A stretch of 64,000 nucleotides of DNA from contig NZ_JASKLR010000007.1 of the NCBI RefSeq assembly GCF_030124325.1, forward strand, positions 184,214-248,213. The letters run 5' to 3'. Both the position numbers and the translations under genes were made by a program. Positions 17,255 through 25,768 of the stretch are shown in pieces; position 1 is the stretch's first letter; the number at the start of each line of letters is the position of its first letter. The stretch is from Sinorhizobium sp. 8-89. Its GTDB lineage: Bacteria; Pseudomonadota; Alphaproteobacteria; Rhizobiales; Rhizobiaceae. The notes beneath the pieces were generated by a model, which was given only the letters and a program-made list of their open reading frames with translations, was not told the origin of the DNA and searched no databases.

Positions 17255-18154
17255 TTACTTATCCAGCCCCGCTTCGTTCGCAAACGCTTTCAGCGACTTC
17301 AGCCCGAGCGACTGGTACTCGAACGGATTGCGCACGGCTGAGTCCTGCTCCGCCTCGATCACCAACCAGCCATTATAGCCGTGTTCGGCTGCGATTTTCA
17401 GCACGGCGAGAAAGTCGACGCCACCTTCGGTGTCGCCCGGAACGGTGAAGACGCCGCGGCGCACGCCCTCGAGGAAGGAGAGGGCCTGGCTCTCCACTTC
17501 CTTGCGGATCGCGGGACGGACATTCTTGCAATGGATATGGCGAACGCGATGCATGTATTTCCGAGCGACTTCCGCCGGATCGGAGCCGCCGAACCAAGCG
17601 TGGCCAGTATCGAGCAAGAGCTTTGTCGCGGGGCCTGTGTTCTGCATCAGCAGATCGATCTCCTCGCCGGTCTGGACGATCGTGCCCATGTGATGGTGAT
17701 AGACGAGGTCGATGCCCTGGTCGGCGCAATATTGAGCGATCGCTTCGAGATCGGCGCCGAACTTCTTCCACTGGTCCGCCGGCAGCACCGGCTTGTCGTT
17801 GGCGACGGATTTCGAATCGTCGCCATGAATGGCATTGGAGGTCTCGCAGACGATCGCCACCTTGCAGCCGTTGTGCTTCAGGAGATCGAGATGCGGCTGG
17901 ATCGCCTTCTTCTCGGCTTCGACATCATGCGTCAGAAGATTGGTGGAGTGCCAGCCGGAAACGAAGACGAGATCGTAGGAGGCTAGCTTCTGCTTCAGCG
18001 CTTCCGGATCGGACGGCATCTTGTGGCCCTTCTCGATGCCGTCGAAGCCGATCTTCTGGCAATCGGAAAGGCAATCCTCGAGCGTCAGATGCGCGCCGAT
18101 CGAATGATCGTCGTCATTGCTCCAGGCAATCGGGTTGGTTCCGTAGCGGATCAT
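17255..18154 (-). CDS. iolE: Inosose dehydratase (myo-inosose-2 dehydratase)
   Basis: A 299-residue TIM-barrel enzyme of the xylose-isomerase-like family that dehydrates 2-keto-myo-inositol to 3D-(3,5/4)-trihydroxycyclohexane-1,2-dione. Signature segments are NPIAWSNDD at the N-terminus, the metal site [30 protein letters not shown], and WLVIEAEQD at the C-terminal end. The length is normal. It is flanked on both sides by stem-loop repeats (copies 1 and 2), which divide the iol operon into segments and may protect or separate messages. Confidence 0.95.
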   Translation of the reverse strand: MIRYGTNPIAWSNDDDHSIGAHLTLEDCLSDCQKIGFDGIEKGHKMPSDPEALKQKLASYDLVFVSGWHSTNLLTHDVEAEKKAIQPHLDLLKHNGCKVAIVCETSNAIHGDDSKSVANDKPVLPADQWKKFGADLEAIAQYCADQGIDLVYHHHMGTIVQTGEEIDLLMQNTGPATKLLLDTGHAWFGGSDPAEVARKYMHRVRHIHCKNVRPAIRKEVESQALSFLEGVRRGVFTVPGDTEGGVDFLAVLKIAAEHGYNGWLVIEAEQDSAVRNPFEYQSLGLKSLKAFANEAGLDK

Positions 18155-18232
18155 GTCTTTTCACTTTCTGTTTGTCGTGTGCTCGAAGCGGATGCTCCGG
18201 TATTTCTTGGCGCAGAGAGGGTGCGCAGGGGC

Positions 18233-18338
18233 ACCTCATCTGCCGGGCACCTTCTCCCCGCGGGCGGGGAGAAGGTGACTCGCGGCGCCGACTTCGTCCC
18301 CTCTCCCCGCCAGCGGGGAGGGGCTAGGGTGAGGGGCA
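18233..18338. repeat. Double stem-loop repeat (CTCCCCGC type), copy 2, between iolD and iolE
   Basis: Hairpins CACCTTCTCCCCGCGGGC...GAAGGTG and CCCCTCTCCCCGCCAGCGGGGAG in tandem, with the flanks CTCATCTGCCGG and GGTGAGGGGC. Same family as copies at 17116 and 23380. It lies just downstream of the hairpin that looks like an iolD terminator. Confidence 0.85.
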
Positions 18339-18375
18339 TTTCTTGGCCGCGGCGGCAATGGCCCCAATAGGAAAA

Positions 18376-18399
18376 GCGCCCGCGCGAAAGCGCGGGCGC
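18376..18399 (-). terminator. Terminator-like hairpin at the 3' end of iolD, inside the iol operon
   Basis: GCGCCCGCGC and GCGCGGGCGC pair perfectly over ten bases with a four-base loop. On the minus strand it is followed by TTTTCC. It comes 12 bases after the iolD stop codon and before iolE. A rho-independent terminator here would lower expression of iolE and iolB relative to iolCD. Confidence 0.75.
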
Positions 18400-18411
18400 C
18401 TAATTCCGACA

Positions 18412-20265
18412 TCAACCGAACCGCTGCGACTGAAGCGCCTTTTCGTAGCCTTCGCGGGCCGCGTTTACCTGGCCGCGTTCCGACACTTCGGGAACGGCGA
18501 CATCCCACCAATGGCCGCCGGCTTCCGTTGTGATCAGCGGGTCGGTATCGATGACGATGACGGTCGTGCGCGGCTCTTGCGCCGTTTCGGCGAGCGCGGC
18601 TTCGAGTTCCGGAATCGAGGCGACCTTGCGAGTGACGGCGCCCATCGCCGCGGCATGGGCGGCAAAATCAATGCCCGGCAGCGTCACGTGATGGGTGTCC
18701 TTGAGGAGGTTGTTGAAGTTCGCGCCGCCCGTTTCCATCTGCAGCCGGTTGATGCAGCCATAGCCGGCATTGTCGAGGAGCACGATGGTGATTTTGGCGC
18801 CGAGCATGATCGAGGAGGCGATCTCGGAGTTCAGCATCATGTAGCTGCCGTCGCCGACCATGACGACCACGTCGCTGTCGGGCTTGGCAAGCTTGACGCC
18901 GAGGCCGCCGGCCACCTCGTATCCCATGGTTGAGAAGCCGTATTCCATGTGATAGCCGCCTGGCGCATCCGCCTGCCACAGCTTGTGCAGTTCGCCGGGG
19001 AGCCCGCCGGCGGCACAGACGAGTGTCGTCTTCTTGCCGCCACGTGCACGCTGGACGGCACCGATCACCTGGGCATCGGAGGGGAGTGTCGCATTGGTGG
19101 TGGCCGTCGCCTTGTCGGCTGCCTCGAGCCACGCGGTCTTTTCGGCCCTGGCCTTCGCCGCCCAATTGCTGTCGGTCTTGTACGAGCCGAGGCCGCCGGA
19201 GATCCGGTTGAGGCCGGCCCGCGCATCGGCGATCAGCGGCAGGCCGTTGTGCTTGCCGGCGTCAAAAGGCTGCACGTTGAGGCCGATGATCTTCAGTTCA
19301 TCATTCTTGAAGAGCGCCCAGGAACCGGTGGTGAAATCCTGGAGCCGCGAGCCGACGGCGAGCACCACATCGGCCTCCTCGGCGAGCGCGTTGGAAGCGG
19401 AGGTGCCTGTGACGCCAACCGATCCCATGTTGAGCGGGTGCGCGTGCGGCAGCGAGGACTTGCCGGCCTGCGTCTCGACGACGGGAATACCGTGCTTCTC
19501 GGCAAAGTCCGCGAGTTCCGCGCTTGCTTCCGAATAAAGCACGCCGCCGCCGGCGACGATGATCGGCTTCTTCGCGGCCTTGAGGGTGGTGATCGCCGTG
19601 GCCAGTTCGTCGAGATCGGGCTCGACGCGGCGCGGCACCCACACTTTCTCATCGAAGAAGTTTTCCGGATAGTCATAGGCTTCCGCCTGGACGTCCTGGC
19701 AGAGCGAGAGCGTGACCGGGCCGCAATCGGCCGGTTCGGTCAGGACCTGCATGGCGCGGCGGAGCGCCGGTATGATCTGTTCGGGCCGGGTGATGCGGTC
19801 GAAATAGCGTGAGACCGGGCGGAAGCAGTCGTTTGCCGAGATCGTGCCGTCGCCGAAGCTCTCCACCTGCTGCAGCACCGGGTCGGGCCGGCGGTTGGCG
19901 AAGACGTCGCCGGGCAGAAGAAGAACCGGCAGCCGGTTGACATGGGCGAGCGCCGCCGATGTGACCATATTGAGCGCGCCGGGACCGATCGAGGTCGTGC
20001 AGGCCATGAAGCGGCGGCGGAAGCTCGCCTTGGCAAACGCGATCGCCGCATTCGCCATGCCCTGCTCGTTCTGCGCGCGGTAGGTCGGCAGTGTTTCCCT
20101 GATGGAGTAAAGCGCCTCGCCGACGCCGGCGACATTGCCGTGGCCGAAAATGGCGAAGACGCCGCCGAAGATCGGCACGCGCTTGCCGTCGATGATCGTC
20201 ATCTGCTTGGTCAGGAACCGCGCCACGGCCTGGGCCATTGTGAGGCGCACCGTTTTCTGGCTCAT
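18412..20265 (-). CDS. iolD: 3D-(3,5/4)-trihydroxycyclohexane-1,2-dione acylhydrolase
   Basis: A 617-residue thiamine-diphosphate enzyme that opens the ring of the inositol-derived dione to give 5-deoxy-glucuronate. The three ThDP-enzyme domains are recognisable: an N-terminal pyrimidine-binding domain (GHGNVAGVGEAL and the NEQGMANAAIAFAK glutamate region), a middle domain (VAGGGVLYSEASAEL), and a C-terminal domain with the GDG...N motif as VMVGDGSYMMLNSEIAS. AGGAGG lies close before the ATG. Length is normal. iolC is upstream by 68 bases and a strong hairpin follows the stop. Confidence 0.96.
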   Translation of the reverse strand: MSQKTVRLTMAQAVARFLTKQMTIIDGKRVPIFGGVFAIFGHGNVAGVGEALYSIRETLPTYRAQNEQGMANAAIAFAKASFRRRFMACTTSIGPGALNMVTSAALAHVNRLPVLLLPGDVFANRRPDPVLQQVESFGDGTISANDCFRPVSRYFDRITRPEQIIPALRRAMQVLTEPADCGPVTLSLCQDVQAEAYDYPENFFDEKVWVPRRVEPDLDELATAITTLKAAKKPIIVAGGGVLYSEASAELADFAEKHGIPVVETQAGKSSLPHAHPLNMGSVGVTGTSASNALAEEADVVLAVGSRLQDFTTGSWALFKNDELKIIGLNVQPFDAGKHNGLPLIADARAGLNRISGGLGSYKTDSNWAAKARAEKTAWLEAADKATATTNATLPSDAQVIGAVQRARGGKKTTLVCAAGGLPGELHKLWQADAPGGYHMEYGFSTMGYEVAGGLGVKLAKPDSDVVVMVGDGSYMMLNSEIASSIMLGAKITIVLLDNAGYGCINRLQMETGGANFNNLLKDTHHVTLPGIDFAAHAAAMGAVTRKVASIPELEAALAETAQEPRTTVIVIDTDPLITTEAGGHWWDVAVPEVSERGQVNAAREGYEKALQSQRFG

Positions 20266-20333
20266 CGTCTGTTTCCTCCTCGCGAGCGAAGTTCTTGCTT
20301 CGCCCTTTCCGCTGCATTGTCGCCCACGCGATC

Positions 20334-22286
20334 CTATGCAGCCTTTGTTTCACCCAGTTGCAGCCAGAGATCCACCAGCGCCTTGAACCTTGCCGCCATG
20401 TCGGCGATCGCCTGCTCGTCGGTCATGCTGCCGGCAAGCCACGCCTTGCTGGCGTCGGCGAAGATCGTCCGGCCGACCGCGAAGCCCTTGACCGTCTTCG
20501 ACGTCCGGGCGGCGGCAAAGCCATCCTTCAGCACCTCATAGGGCGCCTCGAGCCCAAGCAGGACGACGCCGCGGCAGAGCGGGTCGCGCGTTTCGATCAG
20601 GGCGTCGATGGCGGCCCAGGCGCTGCGGCTTGCCTGCGGTTCCAGCTTCCACCAATCGGGCTTCAAACCGGCATCGTAAAGCTCGCCGAGCGCCCGCGAA
20701 ATGGTGAAATCGTCAAGCGTGCCGTGTTTGCCGGCAATGATTTCGATCAGAATCTCGCGTCCGACCTTGCGCGCCGCCTCGAAGGCTGAACGAAGCTTGG
20801 CGATCTGCGCGGCCTTGAGCTCGGCCGGATCATCGGGGTGGAAGAACGAGAGCACCTTGATGCAGTGGTCGACCGGCCAGTCGATGAGGCGGCTGCCGAG
20901 GTCCTGGCTGAACTCGAACTGCAGCGGACGCGAGCCGGGAAGTTCGATCGGCTTGCCGATCCAGAAGTCGCGGTAGGCGCCGGCGGCATAGAGCGCGTCG
21001 CGGCCGTATTTGTCGTCGATCAGCATGCCGAAGCCGGGGCGGCCGGCGGCGACCTGGGCGGCAGCCTTGACCGCAAGCACCTTAAAGGCGGGGATGCGCG
21101 CCAGCAATTCCGGCTTGCCTTCCGCGATGTCTTCCAACTGGCTGCGGTGATCAATCGCAAGCGCCATCAGGAGCGGGATGTCGCGGCGGCGGGTCGTCGC
21201 CCAATGGACGTGGTTGATCGCCTCGTCCTTGCGGAGCGCCTTTTCCTTGCTGCCGTTTTCGAGGAAGAATGTGAGTTCGGTCCAGGTCGGGATTTCCGGC
21301 GCGCAGAGCAGGCGCGACACCGCGAAGGCGCCGCAGGCATTGGCCCAGGTGGCCGACGTCGCGTGCGGTTCGCCGGTCAGCCAGCCGCGCAGGAAGCCGG
21401 ACATGAAGGCGTCACCCGCGCCGAGCACGTTGTAAACCTCTATCGGAAAGCCCTTGCCGACGATGCCGTCTTCGAGATTGTCCGAGATCGGGCCGTCATA
21501 GACGATGCAGCCCATCGGGCCGCGCTTCAGCACTATCGTGGCCTCAGACAGCGAGCGGATAGTCTTGAGCGCCTTGAGCAGATCGCTTTCGCCGGAGGCG
21601 ATCAGAACCTCTTCCTCCGTGCCGACGATGAGGTCGCAGTCGGCGAGAACAGTCTTCAGGTGGGCGGAGACGCGATCGGAGGCGATATAGCGGCTTTCGC
21701 CGGCGTCGTGGCCCGCAAGACCCCAGAGATTCGGCCGATAATCGATATCGAAGACGATTCTCGCGCCGTTCTCCTTGGCGATCCGCATCGCCTTGCGCTG
21801 GGCCGCATCGGTGTTGGGCTTCGAAAAATGGGTGCCGGAGACGAGGATCGCGCGCGCGGAACGGATGAAGTCTTCCGCGACATCGTTCTCGCAGAGCGCG
21901 TTGTCGGCGCAGTTGTCGCGATAGAAGAGCAGCGGGAAGGACTTGTCGTTTTCGACGGCAAGGATCGCGAGCGCCGTCAGCCGCTCGGGATCCGTCACGA
22001 TGCCGCGGGTCTCGACACCCTCGCGCGCCAGCTGCTCGCGGATGAAGCGGCCCATCTGCTCGTCGCCGACACGCGTCAGCAGCGCCGATTTCAGCCCCAG
22101 GCGCGCGGTGCCGACCGAAATGTTGCAGGGGCACCCGCCGACCGACTTGGCAAAGCTCCCCACGTCCTCCAGGCGCGTGCCGATCTGCTGCCCGTAAAGA
22201 TCGACCGAGGCCCGGCCGATCGTGATGAGGTCGAGGGGCTTTGCTCCCTTTGCCGACGGGCTTTCGGCCGATGAACTCTGGCTCAC
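20334..22286 (-). CDS. iolC: 5-dehydro-2-deoxygluconokinase with C-terminal DUF2090 domain
   Basis: A 650-residue fusion. Residues about 15-335 are a PfkB-family kinase that phosphorylates 2-deoxy-5-keto-gluconate: GRASVDLYGQQIG, GGCPCNISVGTARLG, DIDYRPNLWG and the catalytic NVLGAGDAFMSGFLRG. Residues about 340-650 are a DUF2090 domain, thought to be a TIM-barrel aldolase (IolJ-like) acting on the kinase product; this arrangement is known in Proteobacteria. If so, one protein performs two successive steps and explains why no separate iolJ is present here. Two GGAA-N6-TTC-type boxes lie upstream. First gene of iolCDEB. Confidence 0.94.
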   Translation of the reverse strand: MSQSSSAESPSAKGAKPLDLITIGRASVDLYGQQIGTRLEDVGSFAKSVGGCPCNISVGTARLGLKSALLTRVGDEQMGRFIREQLAREGVETRGIVTDPERLTALAILAVENDKSFPLLFYRDNCADNALCENDVAEDFIRSARAILVSGTHFSKPNTDAAQRKAMRIAKENGARIVFDIDYRPNLWGLAGHDAGESRYIASDRVSAHLKTVLADCDLIVGTEEEVLIASGESDLLKALKTIRSLSEATIVLKRGPMGCIVYDGPISDNLEDGIVGKGFPIEVYNVLGAGDAFMSGFLRGWLTGEPHATSATWANACGAFAVSRLLCAPEIPTWTELTFFLENGSKEKALRKDEAINHVHWATTRRRDIPLLMALAIDHRSQLEDIAEGKPELLARIPAFKVLAVKAAAQVAAGRPGFGMLIDDKYGRDALYAAGAYRDFWIGKPIELPGSRPLQFEFSQDLGSRLIDWPVDHCIKVLSFFHPDDPAELKAAQIAKLRSAFEAARKVGREILIEIIAGKHGTLDDFTISRALGELYDAGLKPDWWKLEPQASRSAWAAIDALIETRDPLCRGVVLLGLEAPYEVLKDGFAAARTSKTVKGFAVGRTIFADASKAWLAGSMTDEQAIADMAARFKALVDLWLQLGETKAA

Positions 22287-22352
22287 TGCTTCCTCCCCGC
22301 GGACGCCGCGCCGGCGCCGACAATTATGATTATGTCATGGGCGATGAGGTTA

Positions 22353-22397
22353 TGAAACATAAATTCCGTCATTTCGTCAATATGGAATTTTCATTCT
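22353..22397 (-). promoter_or_regulatory. iolC promoter with two IolR-type boxes
   Basis: On the minus strand ATTGAC (22381-22376) is a plausible -35 with a weak -10 GTTTCA 17 bases downstream. A box GGAA-TTTTCA-TTCT (22384-22397) abuts the -35 and overlaps the iolR stop codon; a second, GAAA-CATAAA-TTCC (22354-22367), covers the -10. Their centres are exactly 30 bases apart, three helical turns. S. meliloti IolR is reported, from memory, to recognise GGAA-N6-TTCC. Confidence 0.6.
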
Positions 22398-23259
22398 ATT
22401 GACTGTTGCTGCCGTCCGTCAGGCGTTGCCGCTTCTCGGCGATCGCCACCGTCAGCGCCATTGCGAAGGCCATGCTGGCGGAAAGGGAGCGGAAGCCGGC
22501 GTGATCGGCTTCGACCAGCTCGAACCAGACCTTCGATGATTCCGCGAGCGGCGAGAAAGCCGAGTCGGTCAGCGATATGACCGGCACCCTGCGGCTGGCG
22601 AGAAAACGCGCCTGGCTCGCGCTTTCCGAGGCGTAGGGCGAAAAACTGACAGCGAAAGCCGCGTCCTGCCTGTTCGCCATCGCCAGCATGTCGTCGTCGA
22701 TGCCGGCCGCCGTCCCCACATGCTGGTATTTCACCTTCAGCTTGCCGAAGGCATAGGCCATGTAGCTGGAAATCGGATAGGAGCGGCGCTTGGCGATGAG
22801 ATAGATCGTGTCGGCCTTGGCGAGGATATCGACCGCACGCTCGAAGGCCTCCGGGTCGACGGACGTGGCAACATTGTCCAGCGATCGATGGGCGGCGGCG
22901 ACGAAGCCGTTGAAGATCGAGCCGCTTTCAAGCTTGCTGTGTTCGTTCTGGCTCAGCGCTTTCAGCCGCTCTTCGTAGCCGGGCGTACGTTCCCGCAGTC
23001 TCGCGCGAAAAATCTGCTGCAGGCTTGAAAACCCCTCGAAACCGAAATGCTGCGCAAAGCGCACGAGTGTCGAGGGCTGGACATCGGCGGACGTGGCGAT
23101 GCTTGCCGCCGTGCCGAAGGCGATCTCGTCCGGATTGTCGAGCGAATAGGCGGCGACCTGTTTCAGCCGCTTCGGCAGTTGCGCCTTGCGCTCGAGGATA
23201 ACGGCCTTCAGCGCCTCGAAATCCTGAGGGACGTCCACGGTCGTCTCCGGCGTTGGCAT
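22396..23259 (-). CDS. iolR: RpiR-family repressor of inositol catabolism
   Basis: A 287-residue RpiR-type regulator. The N-terminal HTH (about 15-90) includes ATSADVQPSTLVRFAQHFGF, and a C-terminal SIS domain (about 130-260) of sugar-phosphate-binding type follows. In Sinorhizobium the RpiR protein IolR represses inositol genes and is released by a phosphorylated pathway intermediate, probably 2-deoxy-5-keto-gluconate-6-phosphate. It sits between the Gfo/Idh oxidoreductase gene and iolC, all on one strand. An AGAA-N6-TTCC box 66 bases before its start suggests autoregulation. Assignment rests on family plus location. Confidence 0.92.
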   Translation of the reverse strand: MPTPETTVDVPQDFEALKAVILERKAQLPKRLKQVAAYSLDNPDEIAFGTAASIATSADVQPSTLVRFAQHFGFEGFSSLQQIFRARLRERTPGYEERLKALSQNEHSKLESGSIFNGFVAAAHRSLDNVATSVDPEAFERAVDILAKADTIYLIAKRRSYPISSYMAYAFGKLKVKYQHVGTAAGIDDDMLAMANRQDAAFAVSFSPYASESASQARFLASRRVPVISLTDSAFSPLAESSKVWFELVEADHAGFRSLSASMAFAMALTVAIAEKRQRLTDGSNSQ

Positions 23260-23324
23260 CGTTCAGAATCTCCAGACTCGTCTGTTTCGTTGCCTCATTC
23301 TATTCGATTGATTGCGGTAGCGGT

Positions 23325-23338
23325 AGAATGGATGTTCC
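23325..23338. promoter_or_regulatory. IolR-type box upstream of iolR
   Basis: AGAA-TGGATG-TTCC on the plus strand (GGAA-CATCCA-TTCT on the minus strand), one base from GGAA-N6-TTCC. It is 66 bases before the iolR start codon, suggesting autoregulation. Confidence 0.5.
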
Positions 23339-23379
23339 ATTTTCCCTTCTTTGCTTCGGGCGGTTTTCGATCACGTCCG

Positions 23380-23494
23380 CCCCTCTTCCGGCCTTCCGGC
23401 CACCTTCTCCCCGCAAGCGGAGCGAAGGAGAATCGCGGCAAGCGCCGGCGCAAAGTCCCTCTCCCCGCTTGCGGGGGAAGGTTAGAGTGAGGCA
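23380..23494. repeat. Double stem-loop repeat (CTCCCCGC type), copy 3, between the Gfo/Idh gene and iolR
   Basis: Contains CCACCTTCTCCCCGCAAGCGG and CCCTCTCCCCGCTTGCGGGGG with the usual flanks. The first hairpin is partly degraded. All three copies of this family in the window lie within the inositol locus. Confidence 0.8.
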
Positions 23495-23526
23495 TATTCC
23501 CGAGCATTCCCCAAGTCTCGACACCC

Positions 23527-24657
23527 TTAGCCGATTTCGACCCATTCGTTCGTGCGGGCCGATTGGTAGGTCGCCGACAGCACCTTCTGCACCTCGTAAC
23601 CCTCGCGAAAATCGGTTGCGGGCTTGCCGCCCTTGGCGATCGCGTCGAGAAATTCGTGGACCTCGATCGCCTTCAGATCGTTGAAGCCGATCTGGTGGCC
23701 CGGCGCCACGCAAAAGGCGCCGTAGGGCGGGTGTTCGGGTCCGGCCCAGATCGTGCGGAAGCCACGGCTGCGAATGTTGTCGCCCGCATAGTAGACCTTG
23801 ATTTCGTTCAGCCGCTCCTGGGTGAAGACAATACTGCCCTTCGATCCGTAGATTTCGAAGTCATGCTGCATTTTGCGGCCGGTGGCGATCCAGCTTGCCT
23901 CGAAACTGCCGGTCGCGCCGTTCTCGAATCGCACGAAGGCGCGGGTGATATCGTCCACTTCGACGGCACGCGTTTCGGCAGCGCCCAGCGAGACCGGGCG
24001 CTCAGGGATTTGGATGACCGTTTCCGCGAGAACCGACCTGATCGGTCCGACCAGGTGGCGCATGGACGCAATGATGTGGCTGCCGAGATCGGCAAGCGCG
24101 CCGCCGCCGCTCCGCGGGTCGAGCCGCCAGCCCCAAGGAACATTCGCATCCGCCATGAAATCCTCGGCGTGAATGCCGCGCATGGAGCGGATTTCGCCGA
24201 TCTCCCCACTTTCGATGATGTCCTTGGCGAGAAAGATCAGCGGGTTCTTGAGGTAGTTGAAGCCGACCTGGGTGACGATGCCGGCCTTCTCTGCCGCTGC
24301 CACCATTTCCGCGCAGTCGGTGACCGTCGGCGCCAGCGGCTTTTCGCAATAGACATGTTTGCCGTGGGCAATGGCGGCAAGGGCCATCTCCTTGTGGAGA
24401 AGGTTCGGCGTGGTGATGTCGATGATGTCGATCTCGGGATCGGTCAACAGGTCCCGCCAGTCCGCCGTTGCCTTGCGGAAACCGAGGCGCCCGCGCGCGG
24501 CCTCGGCGCTTTCCTGTGTCACGTCCGCGACGGAAACCAGATCCAGTTCGAGGGGAAGATCGAAAACCCGCGCTGCAATCGTGAAGCCAAGGGCGTGGGC
24601 CTTGCCCATGAAACCCGTGCCGATCAGGCCGACGCCCAGTTTGCGTTTGCCGCCCAT
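23527..24657 (-). CDS. Gfo/Idh/MocA family NAD(P)-dependent oxidoreductase, inositol-linked
   Basis: A 376-residue sugar/polyol dehydrogenase. The Rossmann nucleotide loop is VGLIGTGFMGKAHA, the conserved lysine-proline is in VYCEKPLAPTV, and the C-terminal substrate domain includes SGGGALADLGSHIIASM with the conserved aspartate and histidine. The ATG at 24657 is fixed by GGGAGGAGT just upstream; a TTG six codons earlier is unlikely. It is first in the strand of inositol genes and has its own IolR-type box, so it probably oxidises an inositol isomer or derivative. It is not shown to be the main myo-inositol dehydrogenase. Confidence 0.88.
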   Translation of the reverse strand: MGGKRKLGVGLIGTGFMGKAHALGFTIAARVFDLPLELDLVSVADVTQESAEAARGRLGFRKATADWRDLLTDPEIDIIDITTPNLLHKEMALAAIAHGKHVYCEKPLAPTVTDCAEMVAAAEKAGIVTQVGFNYLKNPLIFLAKDIIESGEIGEIRSMRGIHAEDFMADANVPWGWRLDPRSGGGALADLGSHIIASMRHLVGPIRSVLAETVIQIPERPVSLGAAETRAVEVDDITRAFVRFENGATGSFEASWIATGRKMQHDFEIYGSKGSIVFTQERLNEIKVYYAGDNIRSRGFRTIWAGPEHPPYGAFCVAPGHQIGFNDLKAIEVHEFLDAIAKGGKPATDFREGYEVQKVLSATYQSARTNEWVEIG

Positions 24658-24697
24658 GCCACTCCTCCCGGGCAAAAGCCCATTGCGTTCGGTGGAA

Positions 24698-24742
24698 ATG
24701 AAATGAAATGTGCGAATGTTGTCAATATGGAATATTTGTTCG
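24698..24742 (-). promoter_or_regulatory. Promoter and IolR-type box of the Gfo/Idh oxidoreductase gene
   Basis: Minus-strand ATTGAC (24726-24721) and TTTCAT (24703-24698) are 17 bases apart. A box GGAA-TATTTG-TTCG (24729-24742) abuts the -35. Thirteen bases across the box and -35 (ATTCCATATTGAC) are identical to the iolC promoter, which points to the same regulator. Confidence 0.6.
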
Positions 24743-24913
24743 AAATAGATCCGGCACGATGATGTGCCGCGAGTGACAGCGCCGGGTGGGCGAATCGGCT
24801 ACGAACGATGGGCACAGGGGTGAATCTGTTAACGCATTTTTACCATCTTCCATCGGAACATCGCCGGTGGTTAACGAATCGCTTCGAAAGAGCCGAACCG
24901 GGGTGACGGAAGC

Positions 24914-25756
24914 ATGTGCCGTTGGGCAGCCTATCGCGGAGAGCCGCTCTATCTCGAGGAACTCGTAACCTCTCCTGCGCACTCGCTGATCGAACAGTCT
25001 CATTGTGCCACGCGCGCAAAGACGGCGACCAACGGCGACGGTTTCGGCATTGCCTGGTATGGCGACCGTCCGGAACCCGGGCGCTACCGTGACGTCCTTC
25101 CGGCCTGGTCGGACTGCAATCTGAGGAGCATCGCGCGGCAGATCCGTTCGCCGCTATTCCTCGCCCACGTCCGTGCGGCGACCGGTGGCGGCACGCGCCG
25201 CGACAATTGCCATCCCTTCGTCTTCGGACGCTGGTGCTTCATGCACAACGGCCAGATCGGCGACTTCGAGCATTTGCGCCGGCCTATGGAGAGCATGCTC
25301 GACAATGATCTCTATGCGGCGCGCACCGGCACGACGGATTCGGAACTGCTCTTCCTTCTCGCTTTGCAGTTCGGTCTCGACCGCGACCCGCTTGGTGCGA
25401 TCGCCGAGGCGCTCGCCTTCGTCGAGCGGCTTGCCGAACGTCTGGGCCGCCCGCCGCTCGTTCGCTTCACGGCCGCCTTGTCCGATGGCCGGAACCTTTA
25501 CGCTGTACGTTACGCCACCGACTGGAACGCACCGACGCTCTATGCGGCCCCGATGGGGGGCAGCGGCGGTTATTGTCTCGTCTCCGAACCGCTCAACGAC
25601 GACGACAATGCCTGGGTCGAGATTCCGGACGGCGCCGCCGTCATCGTCGGCGAAAACGGTGTCGACGTGCGCCTTTTCGGTACTGCCGAGATCGAGGCCC
25701 GGGAATGTCCGGTAGCGGATGTGCCACGTCGCGGTGTAGCGCAGCAGTCGATTTGA
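24914..25756 (+). CDS. Class II glutamine amidotransferase domain protein
   Basis: A 280-residue Ntn-type glutaminase. After removal of the initiator methionine, Cys2 (MCRWAAYRGEP) would be the N-terminal nucleophile. Other active-site elements are NGDGFGIAWY, LFLAHVRAATGG, DNCHPF and MHNGQIGDF. There is no attached synthetase domain, so it resembles the EgtC/YafJ class, whose partners vary. Some relatives hydrolyse gamma-glutamyl peptides, as EgtC does in ergothioneine synthesis, but no egt genes are near. It is a single gene convergent with coaBC and divergent from the inositol cluster. Confidence 0.9.
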   Translation: MCRWAAYRGEPLYLEELVTSPAHSLIEQSHCATRAKTATNGDGFGIAWYGDRPEPGRYRDVLPAWSDCNLRSIARQIRSPLFLAHVRAATGGGTRRDNCHPFVFGRWCFMHNGQIGDFEHLRRPMESMLDNDLYAARTGTTDSELLFLLALQFGLDRDPLGAIAEALAFVERLAERLGRPPLVRFTAALSDGRNLYAVRYATDWNAPTLYAAPMGGSGGYCLVSEPLNDDDNAWVEIPDGAAVIVGENGVDVRLFGTAEIEARECPVADVPRRGVAQQSI

Positions 25757-25768
25757 TCTCGCGACCCG

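Noticed and set aside
20838..22274. Open frame of more than 470 codons on the plus strand over iolC
   Set aside because: Antisense shadow of iolC with no ribosome site or recognisable domain; similar shadows occur over iolD, coaBC, ubiB and rpoN.
17101..23500. CRISPR array suggested by repeated GC-rich units in the inositol locus
   Set aside because: Only three copies, kilobases apart, each an intergenic stem-loop; no regular spacers and no cas genes.
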